Positions 42,933 to 52,962 are shown, numbered from the stretch's first letter. The stretch: 64,000 nucleotides of DNA from Sulfitobacter sp. 20_GPM-1509m (GCF_000620505.1 NZ_JIBC01000005.1:434001-498000), one strand, 5' to 3'. Numbers and translations are program-made. The notes: generated by a model not told the origin, from the sequence alone.

Positions 42933-42967
42933 AAAAAAGGGGCGGCTCGAAAGAGCCGCCCCTTTTT
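42933..42967 (+). terminator. Strong intrinsic terminator of the rimP-infB operon
   Basis: A stem of GGGGCGGCTC with GAGCCGCCCC and a stable GAAA loop is flanked by A residues on the left and TTTTT on the right. It starts 18 bases after the infB stop. The symmetrical A/T flanks could also end the leftward 44-aa peptide gene that lies opposite. Confidence 0.95.
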
Positions 42968-42987
42968 CTTTTCCGTGAGTTGAAAGT

Positions 42988-43122
42988 TCAGGCGGCGGCG
43001 TTGACCGGCGCACCCGAATAGATCCGTCCATCGACAGTCACGCTCATGCGGCCATCCGGTAGCATCCGAACAAACTTGCCCTGAACAAAGACGCAACTGC
43101 CCAACAAGATAGTTTTCAGCAT
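42988..43122 (-). CDS. 44-aa small protein
   Basis: A 45-codon frame on the leftward strand begins LKTILLGSCVFVQGKFVRML, continues with PDGRMSVTVDGRIYSG and ends in APVNAAA. A strong GGGGAGAG ribosome site lies at ideal distance, and the gap upstream is AT-rich as expected for a promoter. The sequence reads like a compact beta-strand-rich peptide with one Cys and no clear signal. Its small size means ordinary gene calls may omit it. I recall similar peptides in Roseobacters but know no function. Its convergence with infB places it outside the operon. Confidence 0.7.
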   Translation of the reverse strand: MLKTILLGSCVFVQGKFVRMLPDGRMSVTVDGRIYSGAPVNAAA

Positions 43123-43227
43123 GTTTTTCTCTCCCCCGATGAGTACGTAGCCCTATTTAGAGGCAAAAATTTCGATAAGTCACAAAAAAACTACCAAAGA
43201 TAAAAGAAAGGGGTGATTTTTTCGAAA

Positions 43228-43243
43228 ACCTGAACAATCAGGT
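43228..43243 (-). terminator. Hairpin after mutT, possible terminator
   Basis: Leftward, ACCTGA and TCAGGT form a six-base stem around a TTGT loop, followed by TTTCG and an A-rich stretch. It lies just after the mutT stop, between the mutT-argJ-parvulin unit and the 44-aa gene. The T-run is short. Confidence 0.5.
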
Positions 43244-43249
43244 CTGGCG

Positions 43250-43648
43250 TCACAGCCAATCGCGCAAAATCGGGATCAATGGCACATCTGCGGCAGGCAT
43301 GGGATAGGACTTCAGGTCATTGGGCCTGACCCATTTCAGCGCCTGATTTTCCTTCGACATCGGTGTTCCGCCCCACTTGCGGCAGGCAAACAGCGGCATC
43401 AGCAGGTGGAAATCGTCATAGCTGTGGCTGGCAAAGGTCAGCGGGGCCAGACAGCTTTGCCATGTTTCGATGCCCAACTCTTCGTGCAATTCGCGGATCA
43501 AGGCCGCCTCGGGCGTTTCGCCCGTCTCGACCTTGCCGCCGGGAAACTCCCACAGTCCTGCCATCGACTTGCCCTCGGGACGCTGTGCCAACAGCACGCG
43601 CCCGTCCACGTCGATCAAGGCGACGGCAGAGACCAGGACAACTTTCAT
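43250..43648 (-). CDS. mutT: MutT-type 8-oxo-dGTP diphosphatase
   Basis: The 132-aa Nudix hydrolase clears oxidised dGTP. The complete Nudix box spans residues 38-60: G38, E44, R52, E53 and the E56-E57 pair, within GGKVETGETPEAALIRELHE. The N-terminal VALIDVDGRVLLAQRPEGKSMAGLWEFPGG is closely MutT-like. It is the last gene of a leftward unit with argJ and a parvulin, starting one base after the argJ stop. That spacing suggests co-transcription. Confidence 0.94.
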   Translation of the reverse strand: MKVVLVSAVALIDVDGRVLLAQRPEGKSMAGLWEFPGGKVETGETPEAALIRELHEELGIETWQSCLAPLTFASHSYDDFHLLMPLFACRKWGGTPMSKENQALKWVRPNDLKSYPMPAADVPLIPILRDWL

Positions 43649-43649
43649 C

Positions 43650-44876
43650 TTACGACCGGTAGTCGGCGTTGATGTCGATATAGGCGTGGGTCAAATCACA
43701 GGTCCAGACGGTGGCCACAGCCTCGCCCAGCCCCAGATCAACGGTGATGTTGATCTCGTCACCCTTCATGTGTGCGGCGGCGTCCGCTTCGGAATACGCG
43801 GGGCTGACCCAACCGTTTTCGGCCACGATCACATCGCCAAAACGGATGCTCAGCAGATCGCGATCGGCAGGCGCGCCGGATTTGCCGATGGCCATGACAA
43901 CACGGCCCCAGTTGGGGTCCTGCCCCGCGATGGCGGTTTTCACCAGCGGCGAATTGGCGATGGCCATGGCGTGCACCTTGGCATTGGCGGCGGTGTCTGC
44001 GCCGGACACGGTGATTTCGACGAATTTCGTCGCCCCTTCTCCGTCACGCACGACCTGAAAGGCCAGATCCTGCATCAGCCGGTGAACGGCATCGGCAAAG
44101 CTGGCGTCGCCCGTCACATCCACGCCGGAGGCGCCGGTGGCGGCGATCAGAACGCTGTCCGAGGTCGAGGTGTCGCTGTCCACGGTGATACAGTTGAAGG
44201 TCAGGTCTGCAGCGGTGGACACGATGGCTTGAAGGTTGTCTTGCGCGATACGCGCATCGGTAAAGATATAGACCAGCATCGTCGCCATATCAGGCGCGAT
44301 CATGCCGGACCCCTTGGCGATCCCGGCGATGGTGATGGTTTCGCCGTTCACTTCGACAGTTTCCACCGCTCCCTTGGGATAGGTGTCGGTTGTCATGATG
44401 GCACGGGCCGCGTCCGCGATCCCGTCAGGGCGCAGGGCGGCGTTCAGATCACCCAGCTTGGCCACGACGCGGTCATGGGGGAGCGGTTCGCCAATGACGC
44501 CTGTGGACGACGTAAAGACACGTGCCGAGGGCACGCCACAGTTGATCGACACCGCCTCGACGATTTTGTGGACGGATTCGACGCCGTGCTTGCCGGTAAA
44601 GGCGTTGGCGTTGCCCGAGTTCACAAGGAAGGCGGCGCCACCTGCCGGGTCACCGCCCAGCTTGGCCTGGCAGTCCAGAACCGGTGCCGCACGGGTCGAC
44701 GAGCGTGTGAAAACGCCCGCGACGGCCGTGCCCGGCACCAGTTTGGCCAGCATGACATCAGTGCGCCCGGCATAGCGGACGCCTGCGGCGATGGTGGCAA
44801 AAGTCACACCGTCCACCACCGGCAGATCGGGAAAGCGTTCAGGCGCCAGCGGGGAGAGTGCGATTTTGCCAGCCAT
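43650..44876 (-). CDS. argJ: Bifunctional ornithine acetyltransferase/N-acetylglutamate synthase
   Basis: The 408-aa enzyme recycles the acetyl group in arginine synthesis. The self-cleavage site is the Ala-Thr step in IAPDMATML, which gives alpha and beta chains, and the Thr becomes the nucleophile. SSTGVIGEPLP is another signature loop, and the N-terminal GVRYAGRTDVMLAKL is typical. It starts two bases after the parvulin gene and precedes mutT by one base. It is probably the main route to ornithine here; no other arg gene is in the window. Confidence 0.96.
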   Translation of the reverse strand: MAGKIALSPLAPERFPDLPVVDGVTFATIAAGVRYAGRTDVMLAKLVPGTAVAGVFTRSSTRAAPVLDCQAKLGGDPAGGAAFLVNSGNANAFTGKHGVESVHKIVEAVSINCGVPSARVFTSSTGVIGEPLPHDRVVAKLGDLNAALRPDGIADAARAIMTTDTYPKGAVETVEVNGETITIAGIAKGSGMIAPDMATMLVYIFTDARIAQDNLQAIVSTAADLTFNCITVDSDTSTSDSVLIAATGASGVDVTGDASFADAVHRLMQDLAFQVVRDGEGATKFVEITVSGADTAANAKVHAMAIANSPLVKTAIAGQDPNWGRVVMAIGKSGAPADRDLLSIRFGDVIVAENGWVSPAYSEADAAAHMKGDEINITVDLGLGEAVATVWTCDLTHAYIDINADYRS

Positions 44877-44878
44877 GA

Positions 44879-45730
44879 TTATTCGCCCAGTTTGAGGGTG
44901 CTGAGCACCGAGGGGTCCATGCCTTCGGCGCCGTCACGGTTCACGTCGGCATCAGCCACCAGCGCGTCCACGGCGGCGGTCACGGCTTCGGAGCGCACTT
45001 GCTGTTCAAGCTCGGCGCGCACATCTTCCAGCGCGGGGGCTTCGGCGTTGCGCACTTCGTTCAGCTTGATCACGTGCCAGCCGAACTGGGTTTGCACGGG
45101 TTCAGAGATGTCGCCCGCCTTCATTGCCGCGACGGCAGTTTCAAATTCGGGGACCATGGCGCCGGGGCCGAACCAGCCCAGCGAACCGCCACCGGGGCCG
45201 GAGGGGCCGGTGGATTTTTCGCGTGCGGTGGCTGCGAAATCCGCGCCGCCGTTCAACTCTTCGATGATGGCTTTGGCTTCATCCTCGGTTTCGACCAGGA
45301 TGTGGCTGGCGTTGAATTCCTGTGTGGGTTCAGCGTTGGCATAGGTCGCGTCATAGGCGGCCTGAATCGCCTCGTCCGAAACAGCCGTGGCCAGGATTTT
45401 CTCGATGGCTTCACCGGCGATCAGCGAGCGACGCTCGTTTTCCATCGACAATTCAACGCGTTTGGGCACATCGCCCTCATAGCTTTTCTCCAGCGCGGTT
45501 TGCTGGATCAGCTGGTCGAGAATGCCGGGGAACAGCACTTCGTCGGGCAGCTGCTGGTATTGCTGGGGCAGGGTCGCCTTGGCGACCAGCATGTGGCCCA
45601 GAGTGATTTCGGTCCCGTCAACGGTGGCGACGACGGTGGACAGGTCGGGTGTTTCATCCTGCGCGTACAGCGGCTGGGACAAGGTCAGGGCGACCGCGAC
45701 GGCGGGCAGAATGGAAAGACGTTTCAGCAT
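44879..45730 (-). CDS. Parvulin-type peptidyl-prolyl isomerase, periplasmic
   Basis: The 283-aa protein starts with a Sec signal ([22 protein letters not shown]). A SurA-like N-terminal helical part of about 110 residues follows, then a parvulin domain with [34 protein letters not shown] and [13 protein letters not shown]. It helps fold exported proteins in the periplasm. The start chosen is the ATG before LKRLSI; longer readings are antisense to the secA promoter. It is divergent from secA, a setting that fits a shared export role, and heads the unit with argJ and mutT. Confidence 0.93.
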   Translation of the reverse strand: MLKRLSILPAVAVALTLSQPLYAQDETPDLSTVVATVDGTEITLGHMLVAKATLPQQYQQLPDEVLFPGILDQLIQQTALEKSYEGDVPKRVELSMENERRSLIAGEAIEKILATAVSDEAIQAAYDATYANAEPTQEFNASHILVETEDEAKAIIEELNGGADFAATAREKSTGPSGPGGGSLGWFGPGAMVPEFETAVAAMKAGDISEPVQTQFGWHVIKLNEVRNAEAPALEDVRAELEQQVRSEAVTAAVDALVADADVNRDGAEGMDPSVLSTLKLGE

Positions 45731-45790
45731 GGATTGGTCCTGTTCAGTTGTTGCCGCGTGTTTTGCGGCCCCTCGTGGCCGGACGCGACA

Positions 45791-45819
45791 TTGACACGGT
45801 TTCATGTGACCCTTACATC
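45791..45819 (+). promoter_or_regulatory. Putative promoter of secA
   Basis: TTGACA at 45791-45796 is a perfect -35 match. A 17-base spacer leads to TACATC at 45814-45819, which matches the -10 at four of six positions. The secA start lies about 105 bases downstream, in a leader long enough for regulation. Confidence 0.5.
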
Positions 45820-45925
45820 GCCCTATGGGCGCGGCCAGGATCGGCTTGACCCTGTATCTATGGGCTGCACGTGGCGCCGACAAGCAGATGCTGCGCAACC
45901 TGACACAAGATCGGCTGGAGAACGC

Positions 45926-48634
45926 ATGCTCGGTATCGGAACACTCGCCAAAAAGGTCTTTGGGACCCCCAATGACCGACTGGTCAAATCGGTGCGACCG
46001 CTGGTCGAAAAGATCAACGCACTGGAACCCGAATTCGAGGCGCTGAGCGACGTCGGGCTGAAAGACAAGACCGAAGAATTCGCCAAGCGCGCCCTGCAAG
46101 GCGAAAGCCTGGACGATCTTCTGCCCGAAGCCTTTGCCAACTGCCGCGAAGCCGCCCGCCGTGCGCTGGGTCTGCGTGCATTCGACACCCAGCTGATGGG
46201 TGCGATTTTCATGCACCGGGGCAATATTGCCGAACAAAAGACGGGTGAGGGCAAGACCCTGACCGCCTCATTCGCCGCCTATCTCAATGCCCTGACAGGC
46301 AAGGGTGTGCACGTGGTGACAGTCAACGAATACCTGGCGAAACGCGACGCCGAATGGATGGGCAAAGTGTTTGCCCACCTCGGTCTGACCAGTGGCTGCG
46401 CCTACAGCGGCATGGGCGAGGACAACAAGCGCGCAGCCTATGCCAGCGACGTGACCTATGCCACCAACAACGAGCTTGGGTTCGACTATCTGCGCGACAA
46501 TATGAAGAGCGAGCTGAGCCAGATGGTCCAGCGCGGTCACAATTTCGCGATTGTGGACGAAGTCGACAGTATTCTGATCGATGAGGCACGTACGCCCCTG
46601 ATCATCTCTGGCCCGCTGGACGACCGGTCCGAGCTGTACCAGACGATTGACGCGGTCATTCCGCTGCTGGACGAAAGCCACTATTCCGTCGACGAGAAAA
46701 CCCGCAACGTGTCCTTTACCGAAGAAGGCAACGAGTTTCTGGAGCAACAACTGCTGGCGCGCGGTCTGATCGAAGAGGGTATGACCCTTTACGATCCCGA
46801 AAGCACCTCGATCGTGCACCACGTCAACCAGGGCCTGCGGGCGCACACGCTGTTCCACAAGGACAAGGATTACATCGTCCGCAACGACGAAGTTGTGCTG
46901 ATCGACGAATTCACGGGCCGCATGATGGCCGGCCGTCGTCTGTCCGAAGGTCTGCACCAGGCCATCGAGGCCAAGGAAGGCGTCAAGATCCAGCCCGAGA
47001 ACGTGACGCTGGCCAGCGTGACATTCCAGAACTATTTCCGCCTGTACAACAAGCTGGCAGGCATGACCGGTACGGCGTTGACCGAAGCTGAGGAATTCAA
47101 CGAAATCTACGGCCTGGGTGTGGTCGAAGTGCCCACCAACCGGCCCATCGCCCGTGTGGACGAAGATGACCGCGTTTACCGCACCGCCACCGAAAAATAC
47201 GCGGCGATGATCGACGAGATCAAAGAGGCGCATGAAAAGGGTCAGCCTGTTCTGGTCGGCACCACGTCGATTGAAAAATCCGAGATGTTCAGCGCGATCC
47301 TGACCGAAAAAGGTATTCCGCATAACGTCCTGAACGCGCGCCAGCACGAGCAGGAAGCGCAGATTATCGCGGATGCGGGCAAATATGGCGCGGTGACCAT
47401 CGCCACCAACATGGCTGGTCGCGGTACCGACATTCAGCTGGGCGGCAACGTCGATCTGAAAGTGCTTGAGGCGCTGACCGCCGACCCCGAGGCCGATCCC
47501 GAAGCCATCCGCGCGCGGATCGAAGCCGAGCATGAAGACGAGAAACAAAAGGTTCTGGCGGCTGGCGGCCTGTTCGTTCTGGCGTCCGAGCGCCACGAAA
47601 GCCGTCGGATCGACAACCAGCTGCGTGGCCGTTCGGGCCGTCAGGGTGACCCCGGTCGCACGTCGTTCTACCTGTCGCTCGAAGATGACCTGATGCGCAT
47701 TTTCGGCTCGGACCGGTTGGACAAGGTTCTGAAAACCCTTGGCATGGAAGAGGGCGAGGCGATCATCCACCCCTGGGTGAACAAATCGCTGGAACGCGCG
47801 CAAGCCAAGGTCGAAGGCCGCAACTTTGACATGCGCAAGCAGTTGCTGAAGTTCGATGACGTGATGAACGACCAGCGTAAGGTTGTGTTCAGTCAGCGCC
47901 GCGACATCATGGAAGCCGAAGACCTGTCCGAGATTACCTCGGACATGCGTGAACAGGTGATCGACGACCTGATCGACCAATATATGCCCCAAGGGTCCTA
48001 TGCCGATCAGTGGAACACCGAAGGGCTCTATGCCGCCGTGATGGAAAACCTTGGCGTGGACGTGCCGGTGATGGCATGGGCCGAAGAGGACGGCGTGGAC
48101 GACGAGCAGATCCGCGAGCGTCTGATCGAGGCCACCGACAAGCTGATGGCGCAAAAGGCCGAAGTGTTCGGTCCCGAGAACATGCGCATGATCGAAAAGC
48201 AGATCCTGTTGCAGGCCATCGACGGCAAATGGCGTGAGCACCTTTTGACGCTGGATCATCTGCGGTCGGTCGTGGGGTTCCGCGGCTATGCACAGCGTGA
48301 TCCGCTGAACGAATACAAGAACGAAGCCTTTCAGTTGTTCGAAGTGATGCTGGATTCGCTGCGTGAAGACGTGACCCAGAAGCTGGCGCAAATCCGTCCC
48401 ATGACGGAAGAAGAGCGCACGGAGATGCTGGAACAGGCTGCAGCCCAGCAAGCGGAGTTGCAGCAGGCCGCCAAGGATTCGCGGGATGCGCAAACGCCCG
48501 CGCCGAGCGCCGAAGCGGTTGCGACGGGGTTTGATGAAAACGATCCGACAACATGGGGCAACCCGGGCCGGAACGAACCTTGCCCCTGCGGGTCTGGCAA
48601 GAAATTCAAGCACTGCCACGGCACGCTGAGCTGA
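45926..48634 (+). CDS. secA: Preprotein translocase ATPase SecA
   Basis: The 902-aa motor drives protein export through SecYEG. Walker A is TGEGKT at residues 106-111, Walker B reads [17 protein letters not shown], and the second helicase half contains [13 protein letters not shown]. The C-terminus has the zinc-binding [14 protein letters not shown], used to bind SecB and lipids. The chosen ATG gives the normal N-terminus [12 protein letters not shown]. It is divergent from the parvulin gene, an arrangement common in the group. A GC-rich hairpin follows the stop. Confidence 0.97.
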   Translation: MLGIGTLAKKVFGTPNDRLVKSVRPLVEKINALEPEFEALSDVGLKDKTEEFAKRALQGESLDDLLPEAFANCREAARRALGLRAFDTQLMGAIFMHRGNIAEQKTGEGKTLTASFAAYLNALTGKGVHVVTVNEYLAKRDAEWMGKVFAHLGLTSGCAYSGMGEDNKRAAYASDVTYATNNELGFDYLRDNMKSELSQMVQRGHNFAIVDEVDSILIDEARTPLIISGPLDDRSELYQTIDAVIPLLDESHYSVDEKTRNVSFTEEGNEFLEQQLLARGLIEEGMTLYDPESTSIVHHVNQGLRAHTLFHKDKDYIVRNDEVVLIDEFTGRMMAGRRLSEGLHQAIEAKEGVKIQPENVTLASVTFQNYFRLYNKLAGMTGTALTEAEEFNEIYGLGVVEVPTNRPIARVDEDDRVYRTATEKYAAMIDEIKEAHEKGQPVLVGTTSIEKSEMFSAILTEKGIPHNVLNARQHEQEAQIIADAGKYGAVTIATNMAGRGTDIQLGGNVDLKVLEALTADPEADPEAIRARIEAEHEDEKQKVLAAGGLFVLASERHESRRIDNQLRGRSGRQGDPGRTSFYLSLEDDLMRIFGSDRLDKVLKTLGMEEGEAIIHPWVNKSLERAQAKVEGRNFDMRKQLLKFDDVMNDQRKVVFSQRRDIMEAEDLSEITSDMREQVIDDLIDQYMPQGSYADQWNTEGLYAAVMENLGVDVPVMAWAEEDGVDDEQIRERLIEATDKLMAQKAEVFGPENMRMIEKQILLQAIDGKWREHLLTLDHLRSVVGFRGYAQRDPLNEYKNEAFQLFEVMLDSLREDVTQKLAQIRPMTEEERTEMLEQAAAQQAELQQAAKDSRDAQTPAPSAEAVATGFDENDPTTWGNPGRNEPCPCGSGKKFKHCHGTLS

Positions 48635-48647
48635 CAGGCTTTGTAGC

Positions 48648-48670
48648 GCGGCGCGACACAATCGCGCCGC
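48648..48670 (+). terminator. Hairpin after secA, probable terminator
   Basis: GCGGCGCG at 48648-48655 and CGCGCCGC at 48663-48670 form a perfect eight-base stem around a seven-base loop, 14 bases past the secA stop. No T-run follows, so termination may be partial or factor-dependent. Confidence 0.5.
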
Positions 48671-48752
48671 ATTGCCTCCAATTAGGGCCATAACTTGGCC
48701 GGCTTTATTTGCGATTGTTGATTCTGACCCAATTTTACGAGGGCAAGGATCA

Positions 48753-49745
48753 ATGGCGTATTACAAAGAGTTTGCGACGGCTGCCGGCACACTTGTGTGT
48801 GCGGTTGGCATCGGATTTGTCATGCAAAGCAGTGACACCGCCGAAAGCCGTTATGGCACGGACAAGGCGGCCGAACCGCAAGTTGCGGTACAGGCTCCGG
48901 CAAGTTTGGTGGATACGTCCGCCCTGGATGGCCCGGTGCTGGACGTGCATGACATCGTGCTGACCTCGGCGCTGAATGATGACGCAGGTACGCGCGATAC
49001 GGTTGTCGCCTTGGCGCCTGCCGACACGCTTGTCACGCCGGACACCACCGATGTGGCTCCCGGCCAGTCGTGCACTGTGAACGCAACCGCTAAGCCTTCG
49101 GGCCTTGGTCTGGTGGATCTGACCGTCACGGCGCCCTGTTTTGCCAACGAACGCCTGACCGTGCACCACAGCGGCATGAGATTTACCGAAACAACAGACG
49201 CCACCGGAGCTTTGGACCTGTCCATGCCGGTTCTGGCGGACCCGGCAGTCATCGTCGTGGCCTTTGCCAACGGTGACGGGGCCGTGGCGCAAACTGCCGT
49301 GCCCAGCCTGGGCGACTTTGACCGTGTGGTGCTGCAATGGAAGGGCGATGCGGGTTTTCAGATTCACGCCCGTGAATTCGGCGCGGACTATGGGACCCAG
49401 GGCGACATCTGGGCCGAATCGCCCGGCGATCCGGTGCAAGCGATCAGCGGTGAAGGCGGTTTCCTGATGCGGCTGGGGGATCAGTCGGCATCAGAGGCGA
49501 TGGTCGCGGATATCTACACCTATCCTTCGGGCGCATCGCGTCACGCCGGTGTGGTCGATCTGAGTGCCGAGGTCGAGGTGAGCCTGTTCAACTGCGGTCT
49601 GGAGATCGAAGCACAGTCGCTGGAACTGCGCGATTCCGAGATTATGACCCGCAATCTGGACATGACCGTGCCGGGCTGTGACACCATCGGAAGCTTTCTG
49701 GTATTGAACAATTTGATCCAAGACCTGACAGTCGCGCAAAAGTAA
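48753..49745 (+). CDS. Exported protein of unknown function
   Basis: The 330-aa protein has a hydrophobic N-terminal signal or anchor (EFATAAGTLVCAVGIGFVM) and a soluble periplasmic remainder rich in Val, Asp and Ala. Notable stretches are ALAPADTLVTPDTTDVAPGQSC, a Cys pair with the later TVTAPC, and IWAESPGDPVQAIS. The pattern suggests beta-sandwich repeats, but I do not recognise the family. It follows secA by 118 bases and precedes the PstS-like/OmpA gene by 21. The pair may work together at the envelope; this is inference. Confidence 0.75.
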   Translation: MAYYKEFATAAGTLVCAVGIGFVMQSSDTAESRYGTDKAAEPQVAVQAPASLVDTSALDGPVLDVHDIVLTSALNDDAGTRDTVVALAPADTLVTPDTTDVAPGQSCTVNATAKPSGLGLVDLTVTAPCFANERLTVHHSGMRFTETTDATGALDLSMPVLADPAVIVVAFANGDGAVAQTAVPSLGDFDRVVLQWKGDAGFQIHAREFGADYGTQGDIWAESPGDPVQAISGEGGFLMRLGDQSASEAMVADIYTYPSGASRHAGVVDLSAEVEVSLFNCGLEIEAQSLELRDSEIMTRNLDMTVPGCDTIGSFLVLNNLIQDLTVAQK

Positions 49746-49766
49746 TTCGCGACACGGGGTTTCATC

Positions 49767-51326
49767 ATGGTTTCGAAACGTGCGGCGGCCCTCGCCGCAC
49801 TTTTCCTTTTTGGTTTTCTGGCTCCGGTGGCAGCGCAGGATGTCACGCTGACATCTCGCGACGGCGGGATCGAGCTGAGCGGCATGCTGCTGGGCTTTGA
49901 CGGCGAGTTCTACAGGCTGGAAACCGAATACGGCGAACTGACCGTCGACAGTTCGGGCGTGCTGTGCGAGGGGCCAGCCTGTCCGAACCTTCAGGATTAC
50001 GTTGCCGAACTGTCCCTGTCCGGCTCCACCACAATGGGTGCAGTGCTGATGCCCGCGCTGGTCGAGGGGTTTGCCCAACGCGCGGGCTATGACGCGGTGC
50101 GCGAGGCTGTGGACGACACCCGCTTTCGCTATCTTCTGACCAACACAGAGACGGGCAAGCTGGCGGCGCGGTTCCATTTTCGGGTGACCACCACGGACGA
50201 GGGATTTGCCGACCTGCTGGCCAACGAGGCCGACATTGTCATGGCCCTGCGCGAGATACGGCCCGGCGAACGGCAGCGTGCCCGCGAGGCGGGGATGGGC
50301 GACATGACAGGCTTGCACCGCAGCCGTGTGCTGGCGTTGGATGCGGTGGTGCCGGTGGTGGCGCCGGGCAATCCGGTACGCAGCATATCGCCGCTGGATC
50401 TGGCACGGGTGTTTTCGGGTCAGGTGACCAACTGGCAGGATCTGGGCGGTGTCGATGCCCCGATTTCGCTGCATCTGCCGCAAGCGGCGACAGGCCTGAG
50501 CCAAGCGGTGGCCGATCAGGTGATGCAGCCTGTGCGGCTTGAGATCACAGACAATGTCGTGCGGCATCCGCTGGGCACTGCGCTGTCGGCGGCGGTGGCG
50601 GATGACCCTTTTGCCATCGGCATTGCCAGCTACGCCGAGGTGGGCAATGCGGTGCCGCTGGTGCTGACCGGCGCCTGTGGCTTTGCGCTTGAGGCCGGGC
50701 GGCGCACGATCAAGACCGAAGATTATCCGCTGACCGCGCCGATGTTCCTGTACCTGCCCGCGCGGCGTTTGCCCCAGATTGCGCGGGAATTTCTGGCCTT
50801 TACCCGCAGCCCGACAGCCCAGGTGGTGATCCGGCGCGCCGGTTTTGTCGACCAGTCCCCCGAAGAGGTGGCGATCGACATGCAGGGCAACCGTTTTGCC
50901 AACGCGATCAGCACCGCAGGCCCCGAGGTTCCGCTGGAAGAGCTGCAGCGCATGGTGCGCACGTTGGACGGCATGTCACGGCTGACCACGTCGTTCCGGT
51001 TCGAGGCAGGGTCGATCCGGCTGGACGCGCAATCGCGCAGCAACGTACAGCAACTGGCCCGCGCGATGGAAGTTGGCACCTATGATGCGCGGCGTATCCT
51101 GTTCGTGGGGTTCAGCGATGGCGACGGCCCTTCAGCGGCCAACCGCAACATCGCCCTGCGCCGCGCGGATGCGGTGCGCAGGGCCATCACCGAGGCGGCC
51201 CAGACCGAGGACACCAAACGGGTGACCTTGGACGTGGACGCCTTTGGCGAGGCGTTGCCGATGGCCTGTGACGACAGCGCGTGGGGCAGGCAGGCCAATC
51301 GCCGCGTCGAGGTCTGGGTGCGTTAA
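49767..51326 (+). CDS. PstS-like binding domain fused to OmpA C-terminal domain
   Basis: The 519-aa exported protein has a signal (RAAALAALFLFGFLAPVAA). A PBP-like domain of the phosphate-binding type spans about residues 85-370; LSLSGSTTMGAVLMPALVEGF, VARVFSGQVTNWQDLGG and VIRRAGFVDQ are its marks. An OmpA-type peptidoglycan-binding domain follows, with LARAMEVGTYDARRILFVGFSDGDG, then NIALRRADAVRRAI and RVEVWVR. It would be anchored in the envelope and able to bind a small ligand, possibly as a sensor or store rather than a transporter partner. No pst genes lie nearby. It forms a pair with the unknown exported gene before it. Confidence 0.85.
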   Translation: MVSKRAAALAALFLFGFLAPVAAQDVTLTSRDGGIELSGMLLGFDGEFYRLETEYGELTVDSSGVLCEGPACPNLQDYVAELSLSGSTTMGAVLMPALVEGFAQRAGYDAVREAVDDTRFRYLLTNTETGKLAARFHFRVTTTDEGFADLLANEADIVMALREIRPGERQRAREAGMGDMTGLHRSRVLALDAVVPVVAPGNPVRSISPLDLARVFSGQVTNWQDLGGVDAPISLHLPQAATGLSQAVADQVMQPVRLEITDNVVRHPLGTALSAAVADDPFAIGIASYAEVGNAVPLVLTGACGFALEAGRRTIKTEDYPLTAPMFLYLPARRLPQIAREFLAFTRSPTAQVVIRRAGFVDQSPEEVAIDMQGNRFANAISTAGPEVPLEELQRMVRTLDGMSRLTTSFRFEAGSIRLDAQSRSNVQQLARAMEVGTYDARRILFVGFSDGDGPSAANRNIALRRADAVRRAITEAAQTEDTKRVTLDVDAFGEALPMACDDSAWGRQANRRVEVWVR

Positions 51327-51359
51327 CGCGCTTTTCGAAAGTGCTTTGGTGCCGGCCCC

Positions 51360-52109
51360 CTAAAGATACCCCTCTGATTTAAAGCTGAGCTCGCGCGATT
51401 TGCCGACGATCAGATGGTCGTGCAGCGACAGGCCCAGTGCGATACAGGCTGCTTCGATCTGTTGGGTCATGGAAATGTCTGATGGGCTGGGAGTCGGATC
51501 GCCCGACGGGTGGTTGTGCACCAGGATCAGCGCCGAGGCGTTCAGTTCCAGTGCCCGCTTGGCGACCTCTCTTGGATAGACAGGCACATGGTCCACCGTA
51601 CCCCTGGCCTGTTCCTCATCCGCGATCAGCATGTTTTTGCGGTCCAGATACAGCACGCGGAATTGCTCGGTCTCGCGGTGGGCCATCGTGGTGTGACAGT
51701 AATCCACCAGCGCGTCCCAGCTGGAAATAGCGTTCTGGTTCAGAACCTTCGCACGGGCCATGCGGTGCGCGGCGGCCTCGATGATCTTCAACTCGACGAT
51801 AACAGCGTCGCCCACGCCCTTGACCTCGCGCAGGCGGGATTCAGCGGCGGTGATGACGCGGTTAAAGTCGCCAAAGGTCTGCAACAGATCATAAGCCAGC
51901 GGTTTCACGTCGCGGCGTGGGATGGCGCGGAACAGGACCAGTTCCAGCATTTCGTAATCGGGCACCGCCTGCGCCCCGCCAGCCATGAACCGCGCCCGCA
52001 GCCGTGCGCGGTGGTCGGCGATATAGGACGGACGAGGCCCGACGGGCAGCGGCGCGGGCGTTGCTTCGTCAAAGTCGAAGGGCAGGGGTTGTTCGGCAAA
52101 ACTGGACAT
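51360..52109 (-). CDS. radC: RadC-family JAB/MPN-domain protein
   Basis: The 249-aa protein has the N-terminal helix-hairpin-helix part (LLQTFGDFNRVITAAESRLREV) and a C-terminal JAB metallopeptidase-like domain. The zinc site is HNHPSGDPTPSPSD, with the upstream Glu in KRALELNASALILV. Its biochemical role is debated; DNA repair roles in other bacteria are not settled. It is the last gene of the leftward unit with the methyltransferase and dnaJ, spaced by 43 bases. Confidence 0.92.
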   Translation of the reverse strand: MSSFAEQPLPFDFDEATPAPLPVGPRPSYIADHRARLRARFMAGGAQAVPDYEMLELVLFRAIPRRDVKPLAYDLLQTFGDFNRVITAAESRLREVKGVGDAVIVELKIIEAAAHRMARAKVLNQNAISSWDALVDYCHTTMAHRETEQFRVLYLDRKNMLIADEEQARGTVDHVPVYPREVAKRALELNASALILVHNHPSGDPTPSPSDISMTQQIEAACIALGLSLHDHLIVGKSRELSFKSEGYL

Positions 52110-52152
52110 GCCGCCAGCTTGCCGCGCCGTTGGTTACCACGCGGTTAACGTG

Positions 52153-52962
52153 TCAGAGGGGACGCTGCCCCGACACCACGATGCTGGGCATTGGCATGTG
52201 AAATTCGTCGCCCACGCGAAACGCCTGTGCGCGTTCGTCGATTTCGGCGCGCACTGTGGCCTGCACCTGATCCGACTGTCGTTGCATGATCAGCGGAATG
52301 CGCACGCCGAACTGCATGAAGAAATCATAAAAGCTCTCGGCGCCGGTGCGCAGCACGTTGGGCACGTGGACAGTGGCGGTGTCGGTGAAACCTGCATCCT
52401 CCAGCACCGATTTGGCATGGTCGGGTTGCGACAGGTCGAACGCATTGGGCGCGGGGCTGGCCAGTGTCATATCGGCATGGGCCGAGATGACGTCATAGAT
52501 CATCTTGTAGCATTCCGACCGGTCCGGCCCGCACCACTGGCTGAACGCGAACCGCCCGCCGGGGCGCAGCACGCGAAACGCCTCGGCTATGGATTTGCGC
52601 GGGTCGGTCACGTGAAACAGCACGATATTGGCCGCCACGATGTCAAAGCTGTGGTCGGGGAAATCCAGTGCCTCGATGTCGCCAGTCTTGAATTCGCTTC
52701 CGGGATAACGCGTGTGCGCGGCGTCGATCATTGCGGGTGCGTTGTCCACGCCCACACAGGACGCCCCCAGCGCCATCGCGGCCCCTGCGGCATAACCGGG
52801 GCCACAGCCCGCATCCAGCATCCGTGCACCGGGGTACAGGCGCACAGCGGCCAGCAGGGTGGGGATGGTCTGAACCGTGGCAAGCGCCGTTGCCTTGCCA
52901 TAGCCGCCCGCACGCTGCGACCAGCCGTTGATTTCGTCCTGTCGGAATTCGGAATAGTCCAT
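52153..52962 (-). CDS. SAM-dependent methyltransferase, class I
   Basis: The 269-aa protein has a well-formed SAM site: MLDAGCGPGYAAGAAM, ASCVGVDNAPAMID, IEALDFPDHSFDIVAAN and RPGGRFAFSQWC. The substrate-binding half has no diagnostic feature. The family is broad (UbiE/Coq5-like or arsenite/trimethylating types). Start is the ATG before DYSEFRQDE, 88 bases after dnaJ in the same direction. The substrate is unknown. Confidence 0.88.
   Translation of the reverse strand: MDYSEFRQDEINGWSQRAGGYGKATALATVQTIPTLLAAVRLYPGARMLDAGCGPGYAAGAAMALGASCVGVDNAPAMIDAAHTRYPGSEFKTGDIEALDFPDHSFDIVAANIVLFHVTDPRKSIAEAFRVLRPGGRFAFSQWCGPDRSECYKMIYDVISAHADMTLASPAPNAFDLSQPDHAKSVLEDAGFTDTATVHVPNVLRTGAESFYDFFMQFGVRIPLIMQRQSDQVQATVRAEIDERAQAFRVGDEFHMPMPSIVVSGQRPL

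Noticed and set aside
44999-45925. Rightward extension of the secA reading frame
   Set aside because: Antisense to the parvulin gene and lacking SecA sequence; the start at 45926 gives the normal SecA N-terminus.
46268-48691. Leftward long open frame opposite secA
   Set aside because: Shadow of SecA with no protein-like composition or motifs.
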